A DNA stretch of 51,044 nt from Bacteroidia bacterium (GTDB lineage: Bacteria; Bacteroidota; Bacteroidia; CAILMK01; JBBDIG01): positions 1-51,044 of the forward strand of contig JBBDIG010000003.1 in NCBI GenBank assembly GCA_040880525.1. Reading direction: 5' to 3'. This document shows, in pieces, positions 34,064-42,918 of the stretch; the stretch's first letter is position 1; every line of letters starts with the position of its first letter. The notes under the pieces are model-generated. The model saw nothing but the letters and a program-made list of their open reading frames with translations, was not told where the DNA came from and searched no databases. Position numbers and translations under genes: made by a program.

Positions 34064-37027
34064 ATGCTGAACATCAAAACGTTAGTTCTTTCCGCTTCAT
34101 TACTATTTCTCTCACCTGCCACCTATGGCCAGGAGCATTGGCAGCAGCGGGCAGACTACAGGATACAAGTTACGCTGGATGATGTGACACACATCCTTAC
34201 GGCTGAAGAGACAATTACATACTACAACAATTCTCCTGACACATTGCGTGAGATGTTCTTGCATCTCTGGCCGAATGCATACCACAGCCGCAATACGCCA
34301 TTTGCTGAACAGCAACTGAATAATGGCAACCTGAAGTTTCAGTTTGCAGCAGAGGCTGACCTGGGTTATATGGATTTTCTTGACTTCAGGGTGGATGAGG
34401 CTCCCGTGAAGTGGGAATTTACTGACCACTCCAAAGAAATTGTCCGGCTAATTCCTCCGCGACCTTTATTACCGCGTTCATCCATTGAGATATCCACGCC
34501 CTTCAGCGTTAAGCTGCCCGCAGATTTTTCCCGGCTTGGCAGGAGCAAAGGCGGATTCCAGGTTACACAATGGTACCCAAAAATGGCCGTCTATGACCGT
34601 AATGGCTGGAACACGATGCACTACCTGGACCAGGGAGAATTTTACAGCGATTTCGGAAACTACGATGTCACCATCACCCTGCCGGTAGATTTTGCTGTAG
34701 CGGCAACCGGGCAATTGCAAACCCCGTCCGAGATCCAGTGGCTTAAGCAGCGGGAGCGGACTTCCCGTATTATTAACTGGCAGGAGCGCGATGAGGTATT
34801 TCTGCGCGATACTACGTTTTCCACCAAAACCATCCGGTATGCAATTGATAATGCGATTGATTTTGCGTGGTTCGCTGACCGGGATTACCTGGTGAATAGT
34901 GAGAAATTTATAGTTCCCGGAAGAAATGACAGCATCACAGCCTGGGCATTTTATACTTTAGAAGCCGGCAGAGCAGAAGGAAAACCCTGGGAAAGTGCTG
35001 TAGAAAATGTGATCAGCGCTGTCCGGTTCTATTCCGGGAAAGTTGGCGTTTATCCCTATGATAATGTAACGGCTGTTTCGGGCGCATTATCTGCCGGAGG
35101 TGGCATGGAATATCCTACCATCACCGTGATCAGTGTGCTGCACGATCTGCCAACGGTGATCCTGCATGAAGTAGGACACAACTGGTTCCAGGCCGTTCTT
35201 GCCACCAATGAACGGGAGCATCCCTGGATGGACGAGGGAATCAATTCATACTATGAAAACCGGTATACAGGAAATCAGTGGAAACCGGGCAGTATCGAAC
35301 TTACTCCGCGGATGGATTTCAGAGAAGCTCCAATGCTCAGTGACCCGCTCCATTTCGTTTATATGATTTATGCCCGGCAGCATCTGGACCAGCCGGAAAA
35401 CCTGCACTCGGCAGATTTTACGTATCCCAGTTATGGATTAGTCGTTTACGGAAAAGCAGCGAGAGATTTCAAAATGTTGGCAGCCTACCTCGGTTTCGAA
35501 GAGTTTGACCGCATCATGCAGCGCTATTACCAGGAATGGAAATTCAGGCACCCTCAACCTGAAGATCTTGCGCAGATATTTAAAGCAAATGCTTCTAAAA
35601 ATGTGGACTGGTTTTTTGATGAAATGCTCACGACCAGGAACAACCTGGATTATGCCATAAAAAAGACAAAGCAAAGAGGTGATTCCCTGCAAGTAACGAT
35701 AGCGAAAAAAGGAGCGCAATATGCCCCCGTTCTGCTGAACGTTTTGCGAAACGACAGCCTGATCTATCAGCGATGGGTGGAGGGCGTCAGAGACAGGACT
35801 ACTATTGCGCTGCCCGTGGGCGATTACGATGTGGTGCAGATAAATCCGGCTCAGTGGGTTCCGGATGTGAATGTTAAAAACAACCTGAAGGCAGGCGGTA
35901 TTCCATTCCGGATACGCCCGGTATTTTCGCTGGAAAAGCCCGGCAAGGAAACCATGCTTATCGCTCCGGCAGTGGGATATAATGTGTACGACAGGTTTAT
36001 GCTGGGCCTCGCATTTTACAATACACCACTGCCACCTTCACGGCTTCAATATGCCTTAGCACCGGTTTATGGTTTTGGCAGTGGGAAGTTCTCCGGGCTC
36101 GGAGAGATAAGATACAACAGTTACGATAGCGATGGCCAGGCATGGAAAAAACTGCAAACAGGCTTGCAGGTTAAATCTTTCCACCTCGATGAATTCGGAA
36201 ACGACCATCTCCGCTACATCCGGTTATCGCCATTTGTGGAAGGAACGATCAGGCCGAAACCCCTGAACAAGCCGGGAGAATTCAAAACCCGGCTGAGAGC
36301 GGTATGGATATCTGAAGACGCCTACCGGCCCGGACCCTGGCCTGAGCGAGACGGCATACAGACAACCCTTCTCGAATTAAGATCAGCATACAGCCATGCC
36401 CACGCGCTCCGGCCATCGAATGTTAATGTCAGCGTTCAATATTCACCGGACGACCAGTTTGTGAAAGCCTTCGGTGAGTTTACCCGCAAATGGATTTATA
36501 ATGAAAAGAAAAAGGGCATAAAACTCCGGTTGTTTGCCGGTGCATTCGCCTATGGAAAGGCCAGCAGCGGGATTTATAATTTTCGTGTAGGCTCCAGGAC
36601 AGGGAGGTTCGATTATGCGTACGATCATCTTTACTTTGACCGAAGTGCTTTTCCTTTCCAAAATTTCTGGTCGCAACAGATAGTGCTGGATGATGGCGCA
36701 TTTAAATATGCAGGCAACCTCGGCAATGCAAATAAATGGCTCGCGGCCGCCAACCTCCGGGCAGACTGGCCGTGGGTGCTCCCGATAAAGCCGTATGCCA
36801 GCATCGCCACTTTTAATGATTCAGAGGAGCTTTATTATGAAGCCGGGATCGTTCTCGTATTTATTGAAGAAATCGCTGAACTTTATCTGCCGCTGTTTTA
36901 CAATTCCGCCATTCGCGAATCCATAAACCTGATTTCCGATACCTACTGGACACAGATCACCTGGATGCTCAATTTGCACAAACTCAATCCGCTGGATGCC
37001 CCAAAACTCGTCAATCGTTTATTTTAA
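34064..37027 (+). CDS. M1-family metallopeptidase
   Basis: A secreted or periplasmic zinc peptidase of 987 residues. The ATG at 34064 opens a signal peptide (MLNIKTLVLSASLLFLSPATYG); the longer in-frame start at 33995 would spoil it. The N-terminal beta domain (YRIQVTLDDVTHILTAEETITYYNNS) precedes the catalytic part: the exopeptidase motif GGGMEYPT, and the zinc site HEVGHNWFQ starting at His368 with the third ligand in the following WMDEGINSYYE. The remaining ~450 residues are beta-rich, without recognised motif, and end in LHKLNPLDAPKLVNRLF; they may form an outer-membrane or accessory domain. It is divergent from the TPR gene. Confidence 0.9.
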   Translation: MLNIKTLVLSASLLFLSPATYGQEHWQQRADYRIQVTLDDVTHILTAEETITYYNNSPDTLREMFLHLWPNAYHSRNTPFAEQQLNNGNLKFQFAAEADLGYMDFLDFRVDEAPVKWEFTDHSKEIVRLIPPRPLLPRSSIEISTPFSVKLPADFSRLGRSKGGFQVTQWYPKMAVYDRNGWNTMHYLDQGEFYSDFGNYDVTITLPVDFAVAATGQLQTPSEIQWLKQRERTSRIINWQERDEVFLRDTTFSTKTIRYAIDNAIDFAWFADRDYLVNSEKFIVPGRNDSITAWAFYTLEAGRAEGKPWESAVENVISAVRFYSGKVGVYPYDNVTAVSGALSAGGGMEYPTITVISVLHDLPTVILHEVGHNWFQAVLATNEREHPWMDEGINSYYENRYTGNQWKPGSIELTPRMDFREAPMLSDPLHFVYMIYARQHLDQPENLHSADFTYPSYGLVVYGKAARDFKMLAAYLGFEEFDRIMQRYYQEWKFRHPQPEDLAQIFKANASKNVDWFFDEMLTTRNNLDYAIKKTKQRGDSLQVTIAKKGAQYAPVLLNVLRNDSLIYQRWVEGVRDRTTIALPVGDYDVVQINPAQWVPDVNVKNNLKAGGIPFRIRPVFSLEKPGKETMLIAPAVGYNVYDRFMLGLAFYNTPLPPSRLQYALAPVYGFGSGKFSGLGEIRYNSYDSDGQAWKKLQTGLQVKSFHLDEFGNDHLRYIRLSPFVEGTIRPKPLNKPGEFKTRLRAVWISEDAYRPGPWPERDGIQTTLLELRSAYSHAHALRPSNVNVSVQYSPDDQFVKAFGEFTRKWIYNEKKKGIKLRLFAGAFAYGKASSGIYNFRVGSRTGRFDYAYDHLYFDRSAFPFQNFWSQQIVLDDGAFKYAGNLGNANKWLAAANLRADWPWVLPIKPYASIATFNDSEELYYEAGIVLVFIEEIAELYLPLFYNSAIRESINLISDTYWTQITWMLNLHKLNPLDAPKLVNRLF

Positions 37028-37120
37028 TTCCTTTCAAAAATCTTTTCTATAAATTTTAATCATTTCACAAAAAATAAATTGAAGTTTTTTAAATGCTGAT
37101 TTTACTATTTTAAACTTTAA

Positions 37121-37128
37121 TAGCTTTG
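37121..37128 (+). promoter_or_regulatory. Candidate -7 box of the DUF885 gene
   Basis: TAGCTTTG matches TAnnTTTG but ends only 11 bp before the ATG at 37140. This would leave a very short 5' leader, so the match may be chance or the real start may be the ATG at 37146. Confidence 0.3.
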
Positions 37129-37139
37129 GCAAATAATAA

Positions 37140-38918
37140 ATGAAAATGAAAAAGATATATCTGTACAACTTGCTGCTGCTCCTGTTTTTCAATGCCTGCG
37201 ATAGCGAACCCGAGAAAGTGGAAGGCGTTCCGAACCAGGATCCTGAATTTGAAGTCTTTAAAGATTATTTTATAAATGAACTCTGGAAAATTTCACCACA
37301 GCAAGCCGTGTATGCAGGTTATTATGATTATGCTGCCGAGCTTCCCGCTCCCTCAGATTCGCTCAGAGAGGCACAAATAGCTTTTGCCAACCGGATGTTG
37401 GATTCGTTGCACCAATACGATCCCGCTTCCCTCTCGCCTGACAACAGCATTAATTATAAAATGATAGAAAATGAACTGGAATCGCAGCGCTGGTACATTA
37501 CTACTTACCAGGGATGGAAATGGAATCCCGCTACCTACAATGTAGCTGGCGTATTCGACCGGATTATAAAAAGTGACTTTGCTCCCCTTGCACAAAAGCT
37601 GGAAATTGTATTTGAAAAAATGGAGCATGTGCCCCAATATTATGCACAGGCGCGTGAGAATATTGACCGGCCTTCCGTACCGCACACTCGCCTGGCGATA
37701 GACCAGATTCGCGGGGGAACCTATATTTTTGAGAACGTCATTCTTGATTCGCTGAATGCAGCAGGCATCAGCGGTGAACAACAAAAAGAAATGCTAGCCA
37801 CGATTAACGAAACCGTGGAATCCATCAATGCTTTTGCGAATTACCTTGAACTGGAAGTGCTGCCGGAATTAAACGGAGAGAATAGCCGCAATTTCCGCCT
37901 TGGGGAAAACCTTTATGAAGAAAAATTCAAATATGATATTGTCTCCACTTACACGGCCAAAGAAATATATGAAAAAGCCAGGGCGCACAAAGATTCGCTG
38001 CACAGGGAGATGACCCGGATAAGCCAGCGGCTGTGGTCAAAATATTTTCCGGGACAAGCACAACCGCTGGGATTGCAGGTGGTCCATCACATGCTGGACA
38101 CGCTGAGTTCACAGCACTCGCACCGCGACAGCTTTATGCAGGATATTGAAAAGCAAATACCCCGGCTGGCGGAATTTGTACGCGAAAAAGACCTCTTGTA
38201 CCTAGACCCTTCCAAGCCGCTGACAGTGCGCGAAACGCCAATGTACATGCGCGGCATTGCCGGGGCATCCATCTCTGCACCCGGACCTTATGACAAGGAC
38301 AAAGAGACTTTCTACAACGTTTCGCCCCTCAATTCACCGCAATACACCACAGCATCGGCAGAGAGCTTTTTGCGCGAGTACAACGATTACATCCTGCAAA
38401 TCCTCAACATCCACGAGGCCATTCCCGGCCATTATGCGCAGTTGGTATATAGCAACGAGAATCCTGACATGATCCGCAGCATCCTCGGCAACGGGGCCAC
38501 CATAGAGGGCTGGGCCGTCTATGGAGAGCGAATGATGCTGGAAGCAGGATATGGCAAGAATGCCGCTGAAATGTGGCTGATGTACTACAAATGGAACCTC
38601 CGCACCACCTGCAACACCATCCTCGACTACAGCGTGCATGTACTGAACATGACAGAGGAACAGGCGCTAAACCTGCTGATGAACGAAGCCTTTCAGGAAG
38701 AGGCCGAAGCCCGTGGCAAATGGCGCAGGGTACAACTATCACAAGTGCAACTCACCAGCTACTTCACCGGTTACATGGACATCGTAAAACTCCGCCAGGA
38801 CTACCAGGAAAAAATGGGCGAAGAATATTCCCTGAAGAATTTCAACGAGACGTTTTTGAAATATGGGAGCGCACCGGTGAAGTATATTCGGGAGGCGATG
38901 TTGGGGGAGCGGGAATAG
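37140..38918 (+). CDS. DUF885-family lipoprotein (predicted metallopeptidase-like)
   Basis: A 592-residue protein with a lipoprotein signal (MKMKKIYLYNLLLLLFFNACDS, Cys20). It belongs to the DUF885 family, whose members are thought to be zinc carboxypeptidases: the C-terminal ILNIHEAIPGHYAQLVYS carries the HExxPGH-like motif, followed by IEGWAVYGERMMLEAG with a conserved glutamate. The length fits this family (about 580-610). It should act in the periplasm or on the surface. It is downstream of the M1 peptidase gene on the same strand with a 112-bp gap, so the two could be separately transcribed peptidases. Confidence 0.9.
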   Translation: MKMKKIYLYNLLLLLFFNACDSEPEKVEGVPNQDPEFEVFKDYFINELWKISPQQAVYAGYYDYAAELPAPSDSLREAQIAFANRMLDSLHQYDPASLSPDNSINYKMIENELESQRWYITTYQGWKWNPATYNVAGVFDRIIKSDFAPLAQKLEIVFEKMEHVPQYYAQARENIDRPSVPHTRLAIDQIRGGTYIFENVILDSLNAAGISGEQQKEMLATINETVESINAFANYLELEVLPELNGENSRNFRLGENLYEEKFKYDIVSTYTAKEIYEKARAHKDSLHREMTRISQRLWSKYFPGQAQPLGLQVVHHMLDTLSSQHSHRDSFMQDIEKQIPRLAEFVREKDLLYLDPSKPLTVRETPMYMRGIAGASISAPGPYDKDKETFYNVSPLNSPQYTTASAESFLREYNDYILQILNIHEAIPGHYAQLVYSNENPDMIRSILGNGATIEGWAVYGERMMLEAGYGKNAAEMWLMYYKWNLRTTCNTILDYSVHVLNMTEEQALNLLMNEAFQEEAEARGKWRRVQLSQVQLTSYFTGYMDIVKLRQDYQEKMGEEYSLKNFNETFLKYGSAPVKYIREAMLGERE

Positions 38919-39065
38919 GAGGATATATGAGACTGCTGTTTGGTATGATAAGGAGACGCATGTACTTGGCATTGATGTCATCAGATGGAGAGCACATCAA
39001 AAATTTGATAGAAATAAGAAATGGGGCTCGAACTTGGATATTTTTCCAGCCTCAGTATTTCAGTA
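38919..39065 (+). other. Possible coding remnant before the TIGR04255 operon
   Basis: The frame starting near 38923 reads IYETAVWYDKETHVLGIDVI and continues to FDRNKKWGSNLDIFPASVFQ before a TAA at 39063. The sequence looks protein-like but has no start codon. It may be the C-terminal remnant of a gene once preceding the operon. The alternative is chance reading in a non-coding leader. Confidence 0.3.
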
Positions 39066-39113
39066 AGTTAATCGGGAATAATTTATGATGATTGAAGTTA
39101 ATTTAATAGCATC

Positions 39114-39854
39114 ATGAACAAATTACCAAAAGCACCTTTACAGGAAGCCATTTTCGAGTTACGCTGGCCACTACAACCGGATTCCACAGGCAGACAGCTT
39201 ATTGATGCCGAATATCTGTTTGCCTTGGGCAAATTTCAGGAGGCGCTAAAAAACAAATTTCCTCATCATGTGGCGAAGTTTCCAAGCGATTTTCCTCATC
39301 AGCTTCTGAACTACCAAGCCGTCCACCAGTTTTGGAAAGAGGAAGATACCTGGCCAGTAATACAGTTGGGTCCGGGCATCGCCACTGTAAATGACACAGA
39401 GAAAAATTATGTATGGGATAAAACCTATCTTCCCAATATAAAAACCGCCCTTGAAGCTTTGAAAAAAAGTTATGGACAGTTAGGGTTTAATTCACTCTCG
39501 CTGCGTTACATTGATGTGGTCCGGGTTGCAGACTACGGAAAAGAAAGCTGGGAAGCTTTTGTGGAGGAATATATCAATTTCAGTTTCATCAATCGGTTTC
39601 ATACTCGTGGGAAATTACAGCGCTTTCATTTTGAGCAAAGCTTTGAAATGGCTGGTTCTGGCCTTTTGAACGTTACCTTCTCAACGGGTTTAAATAACAA
39701 GAAAGAAGATATTTTTATTTGGCAGACCGCTGTAAATCGCCACGAGAAAACATCGAATGATGAGGTGATAAGCTGGCTTAAAAATGCCCATGAATGTTCG
39801 TCTGCAATATTTAAAGAAATTTGTAAAAAAGAATTCTATGCAAGCTTTAGTTAG
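39114..39854 (+). CDS. TIGR04255-family protein
   Basis: A 246-residue protein of a family that occurs sporadically in bacteria and has no assigned function. Diagnostic parts are the N-terminal LPKAPLQEAIFELRWPL, the central GFNSLSLRYIDVVRV followed by EEYINFSFINRF, and the C-terminal VISWLKNAHECSSAIFKEI. No signal peptide or transmembrane segment is present, so it is cytosolic. It is the first of three overlapping genes; the next begins inside it (17-bp overlap). The family's scattered distribution and coupling to small unknown proteins suggest a mobile two- or three-component unit. Confidence 0.75.
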   Translation: MNKLPKAPLQEAIFELRWPLQPDSTGRQLIDAEYLFALGKFQEALKNKFPHHVAKFPSDFPHQLLNYQAVHQFWKEEDTWPVIQLGPGIATVNDTEKNYVWDKTYLPNIKTALEALKKSYGQLGFNSLSLRYIDVVRVADYGKESWEAFVEEYINFSFINRFHTRGKLQRFHFEQSFEMAGSGLLNVTFSTGLNNKKEDIFIWQTAVNRHEKTSNDEVISWLKNAHECSSAIFKEICKKEFYASFS

Positions 39855-40308
39855 TGAGCCTACTGCCACCTATGGCGAAACAACCACACCTTCATTGCGT
39901 GAAGAATTTCCAACTCAGAAGGGTAAGTCATCCAGCATTTACTTCAGCCGGCTAAATAGATTTCCTGAAAATATAGCTGAGATGTTTCAGAAATTGAATC
40001 GCCTCTCCCATTTATCAGAAAACTGGGACAGCTATTCAGCAGAACCACCATCTCCAGCTAGTATAGCAGAAGCCCGTACATTCCTAATTGAAAATCACAT
40101 GATTGACCTGCCCTTTTATTTTCTCGCACCGGGAGTAAAGGGTGAGGTTATGTTAGAATTTCAAAAGGAAAGTAAAGCAGCAGAACTTTATTTTCTGCCC
40201 ACTGGCCAAAATGAATTGATACTGTTTAAGGATGATGAGGTGGAGCTTGAAGGTAATCTAAAGGAAAACTTCCGCAAACTCATAGATTTTTTTCAAAGTA
40301 ATCCATGA
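39838..40308 (+). CDS. Conserved protein with NWDSY motif, partner of TIGR04255
   Basis: About 156 residues from the ATG at 39838 (MQALVSEPTATYGE); an ATG at 39784 in the same frame would overlap the previous gene by 71 bp, so the shorter start is preferred. The segment LSHLSENWDSYSAEPPSPASIAEARTFL is a motif shared by many small hypothetical proteins (NWDSYGA-type). The C-terminal half (VMLEFQKESKAAELYFLPTG, ILFKDDEVELEG) is beta-rich. The function is unknown. It overlaps the TIGR04255 gene by 17 bp and the next gene by 4 bp, so it is translationally coupled on both sides. Confidence 0.65.
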   Translation: MQALVSEPTATYGETTTPSLREEFPTQKGKSSSIYFSRLNRFPENIAEMFQKLNRLSHLSENWDSYSAEPPSPASIAEARTFLIENHMIDLPFYFLAPGVKGEVMLEFQKESKAAELYFLPTGQNELILFKDDEVELEGNLKENFRKLIDFFQSNP

Positions 40309-40661
40309 ACATGGAGGTGATAAATGAATATGACCGATTGCTGCGAAGGGTTCAATTCCTGGATCCCAATTTCATAAAAGATGATGGAAGTCCTGCTTCA
40401 TCAAGCTTCAGCCTCAGAAAAGAAGAAGATGGTTTATCAGTAGATTTAGAGCGCCTTACTACTTACCCGAAAGCCATCCAGGATAAAACCCGTTTCCGGC
40501 TCTTTGCTCTAAAGGCCGGTTTCACGCTATCGTTAGGTTTGGAAAACGTGCATAATCCTCAAGAAGATAATGATGCACATTGCTTAGTAAAGGGGAACAT
40601 CACACGGGGAGTTGCCCGAAAGCTTGCGAAGGCTGTCGTACGAATTGCATATCCAGACTGA
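40305..40661 (+). CDS. Small conserved protein, third gene of the TIGR04255 operon
   Basis: 118 residues, no signal peptide. Protein-like features are SSSFSLRKEEDGLSVDLERL, an FRLFALKAGFTLSLGLENVH segment, and a short basic helix near the end (ARKLAKAVVRIAYPD). The start codon overlaps the previous stop by four bases (ATGA). I do not recognise the family; the 'DGLSVDLERL' pattern recurs in small proteins beside TIGR04255-like genes by my recollection, which a search would settle. Confidence 0.6.
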   Translation: MNMEVINEYDRLLRRVQFLDPNFIKDDGSPASSSFSLRKEEDGLSVDLERLTTYPKAIQDKTRFRLFALKAGFTLSLGLENVHNPQEDNDAHCLVKGNITRGVARKLAKAVVRIAYPD

Positions 40662-40694
40662 TATGTTGGGATATGACCATAAAAATAATGGATA

Positions 40695-40826
40695 ATGTTG
40701 AGAATTCCTTCATACCTTTTTAATCCAGAAAGGTATTCAGCGAGAAAAATCTTATCGGCCTTCCTGATAATTACAGCGCTGTACTTTCTTATAGATTGGA
40801 TACCATGGCAGAATCCATATTACTGA
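40695..40826 (+). CDS. Possible small membrane peptide
   Basis: An ATG at 40695 opens a 43-codon frame (MLRIPSYLFNPERYSARKIL, then the hydrophobic SAFLIITALYFLIDWIPWQN). It overlaps the start of the next frame (40805) by 22 bp. A single transmembrane helix is plausible, but there is no homology I recognise and no separate ribosome binding site. It could be a genuine small gene or part of a scrambled 5' end of the following gene. Confidence 0.35.
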   Translation: MLRIPSYLFNPERYSARKILSAFLIITALYFLIDWIPWQNPYY

Positions 40827-41555
40827 TTTTCAGCTATTTCATGATTCTGCTCCTGATTGTTTCATTTATGTTTAAAAAGAAAGCCGATAATGCACCGATG
40901 TGGCAGCATCGAATGAAAAAAGTGACAATTGTTGGAGCAATGGGTTTAGGATTATTTATATCGTGTTACCCCAGTTTTTTTCTGGTTCCAAAGTGATCCA
41001 CGTTTTACAGATCACATTTGTGATGAAACCTTTTATATTTATGATATAGGTTGGTGGGATCCTGAATACGTTATTAAGCGTAAGAATTTTTTATTTGAAG
41101 AAACAATTGCAACTGGAACTACAGATCGTGATCCCTGCAACTTCTATCCTTGTTGTCCTCAAAAAGATAAAAGAATACTGTTGGCAGAGCTGGATTGTCA
41201 TCAACTTCCTACCGTTGTCACGGCACAGGTACCTCCTCAATTTAGTAGTAGCTATAACAATGATTATTATGAATATTTTAGAGAATGTCTGATCATTCCT
41301 AAAGACTTTCCCAGAGAAATAATCACTATAGTCGAAGTTAAATTCATCATAGGTTGTGATGGAGAAACAACCTTAACCTATATTCAGGCGAGAGGTTCAT
41401 CCCACCACGGACTAATTACAGAAATATCGGCAGCAATTAATAATATGCCTCCTTGGAAGCCAGGCCGCAATAAAGGCCACAACGTCAAAGTTCGAGAGCA
41501 TCTATCTTTTACTATAGTCGAAGGTAAATTAGTTGAAATTGATGATCACCTTTAA
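40805..41555 (+). pseudogene. Frameshifted membrane protein with TonB-like C-terminal domain
   Basis: Two overlapping frames read as one protein. The first (from the ATG at 40805, or TTG at 40796) has a transmembrane helix (LIFSYFMILLLIVSFMF), then a second hydrophobic stretch ending in CYPSFF. At 40975-40981 lies a run of seven T; removing one T joins this to the frame WFQSDPRFTDHICDETFY and continues to 41555. The C-terminal ~100 residues resemble a TonB_C domain (ITIVEVKFIIGCDGETTLTY, INNMPPWKPGRNKGHNVKV). The gene would encode about 250 residues anchored in the inner membrane. It may be a true frameshift, programmed slippage or a sequencing error. Confidence 0.55.
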
Positions 41556-41696
41556 TTGTTTAACATTGAGCGCAAAATTATTAGGATTAAATGCTAATAT
41601 CTTTTCCAGCAATGTTGTACTAGGAAACTCCCCGCTTATTTGAACATTACAAATTGTTTCATCCATGCGTATATTCGCAGCGACAAAGAACATAAA

Positions 41697-41770
41697 GAGA
41701 TGTATGAAGACAGACTTTCACGTACTCTTCTGCGGGAAGGCCGGGGTGAAAATCTCCTGGCTGACCCGAT
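41697..41770 (+). mobile_element. Relic of a group II intron 3' end (domains V and VI)
   Basis: Positions 41697-41730 are exactly 34 nt with a domain V layout: GAG..GTATG at the 5' side and CACGTAC..TTC at the 3' side, pairing at 8 of 10 basal positions. The expected catalytic AGC triad reads AGA here, so it looks inactive. It is followed by a 7-bp hairpin GCCGGGG (41740-41746) / TCCTGGC (41755-41761) with an 8-nt loop, as in domain VI, and by CTGACCCGAT, an intron-like 3' end. No reverse transcriptase gene is near. The call is by eye against remembered domain V consensus. Confidence 0.55.
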
Positions 41771-41838
41771 TCGCGGAAAGCGTGACACAACAAGACGCTC
41801 CCTTAAATAAAGTAATGTCAAATAAATAATAATTACAA

Positions 41839-42264
41839 ATGGCTACAAAAAAATCAAAACGGATTGAAATCAAAACAAAACAAAGTTCTGCAAGTGTTGA
41901 AGATTTTATCAATACTATGAAGGATGAACAGAAACGTAATGACAGTTTTATCGTCCTTAATCTAACGCAAACGATAACTGGAGAGGAACCTAAAATGTGG
42001 GGAGCATCGCTTATTGGCTTCGGTAAGAGACGATACAAAAGCCCCAAAACAGGTAGAGAGGTTGATTGGTTTCAAATGGGCTTTTCGCCACGGAAAGCAA
42101 ATTTATCATTGCATCTTGGAGTTGACATACAACAACATTCAGACGCTTTAAAAAAATTGGGCAAACACACAACTGGCGTTGGTTGCTTATACATAAATAA
42201 ACTGACAGATATAAATCTGGATGTGTTAAAAGATATGATTGAAGCTACGGCAAAAGAAATATAA
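41839..42264 (+). CDS. DUF1801-domain protein
   Basis: A 141-residue cytosolic protein. SVEDFINTMKDEQKRNDSFIVLNL, EPKMWGASLIGFGKRRYK and GREVDWFQMGFSPRKANLSLHL, then KLGKHTTGVGCLYINKLTDI, match the DUF1801 (YdhG-like) family; its function is unproven, though the fold resembles regulatory small-molecule binders. It is alone, directly downstream of the intron relic. The start is the ATG at 41839, with no overlapping gene. Confidence 0.85.
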   Translation: MATKKSKRIEIKTKQSSASVEDFINTMKDEQKRNDSFIVLNLTQTITGEEPKMWGASLIGFGKRRYKSPKTGREVDWFQMGFSPRKANLSLHLGVDIQQHSDALKKLGKHTTGVGCLYINKLTDINLDVLKDMIEATAKEI

Positions 42265-42918
42265 ATGCCTTGCCGGTCACATTGGGGTCTGTAATCTGAA
42301 CTCTGTCCGGCAGCTAAATTACACTCCGTTCCGAATCCCGCACGTTTCTTAGCCAAGACCATTAAGCGTATTTTGCCTTTTGACATGGAAGGAACATAAT
42401 TGTAAAGACATGCTAGCCATTTAGAAAATGCTTTTATAAGAAAGGTTTATACTCTTTTCCAGTATCCTGACAGTGGTACGGGACGAGTTTTACCCTCTAC
42501 ACCTCAGTCGCCCGGCTCCAGCCTGGTGTCAACTGCGATCACAGCCTTTGGCCGCAGTCATTCCGGGCATTTGCGTCCCTGCCCTATGCCTCTGGCCATG
42601 CATTGCCTCAACGTCAGAGATATTAGTCGGGGCAAAAGCCTCGGTGAATATTTTTATTCTACTTTTGATACTCCTAATTTCATAGTTGCGAAAGATTATT
42701 TAATGCTGAACGGTCAATTCAAAAGAAAAGATCAAATAAGATAAATAAAAACAGTGGCAAATGCACTTGCACCCAAGAAGTGGTTGCGTTCTTCGTAGGA
42801 CAGGAAGGCGGTAAAAATCCTTACCTGCTTCGCAAAAAATCACACCTTCATGCAGTGGATGTTGCAAAAGGGGTTGTACCTTTTCCCCTTCAAACTGAAC
42901 CATACTAAACTTGTTGCA
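42265..42918. other. Long intergenic region without a supported gene
   Basis: About 650 bp. A short higher-GC stretch at roughly 42470-42620 opens one plus-strand frame (42526-42744), but its composition does not resemble coding sequence around it and nothing in it is recognisable. The final ~70 bp precede the large T9SS gene and are likely its leader. I see no hairpin terminator or RNA gene. Confidence 0.4.

Noticed and set aside
41644-41806. Plus-strand frame through the intron relic (MYEDRLSRTLLREGRGENLL)
   Set aside because: The bases are explained by the paired arms of the group II intron domain V/VI layout, so the reading frame is likely incidental.
41718-42047. Minus-strand 109-codon frame across the intron relic and the DUF1801 start
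   Set aside because: It is antisense to the DUF1801 gene and to structured RNA-like sequence; no protein motif.
42526-42744. Plus-strand 72-codon frame in the long intergenic region
   Set aside because: No signal, domain or conserved motif, and codon composition unlike neighbours; too little to call a gene.
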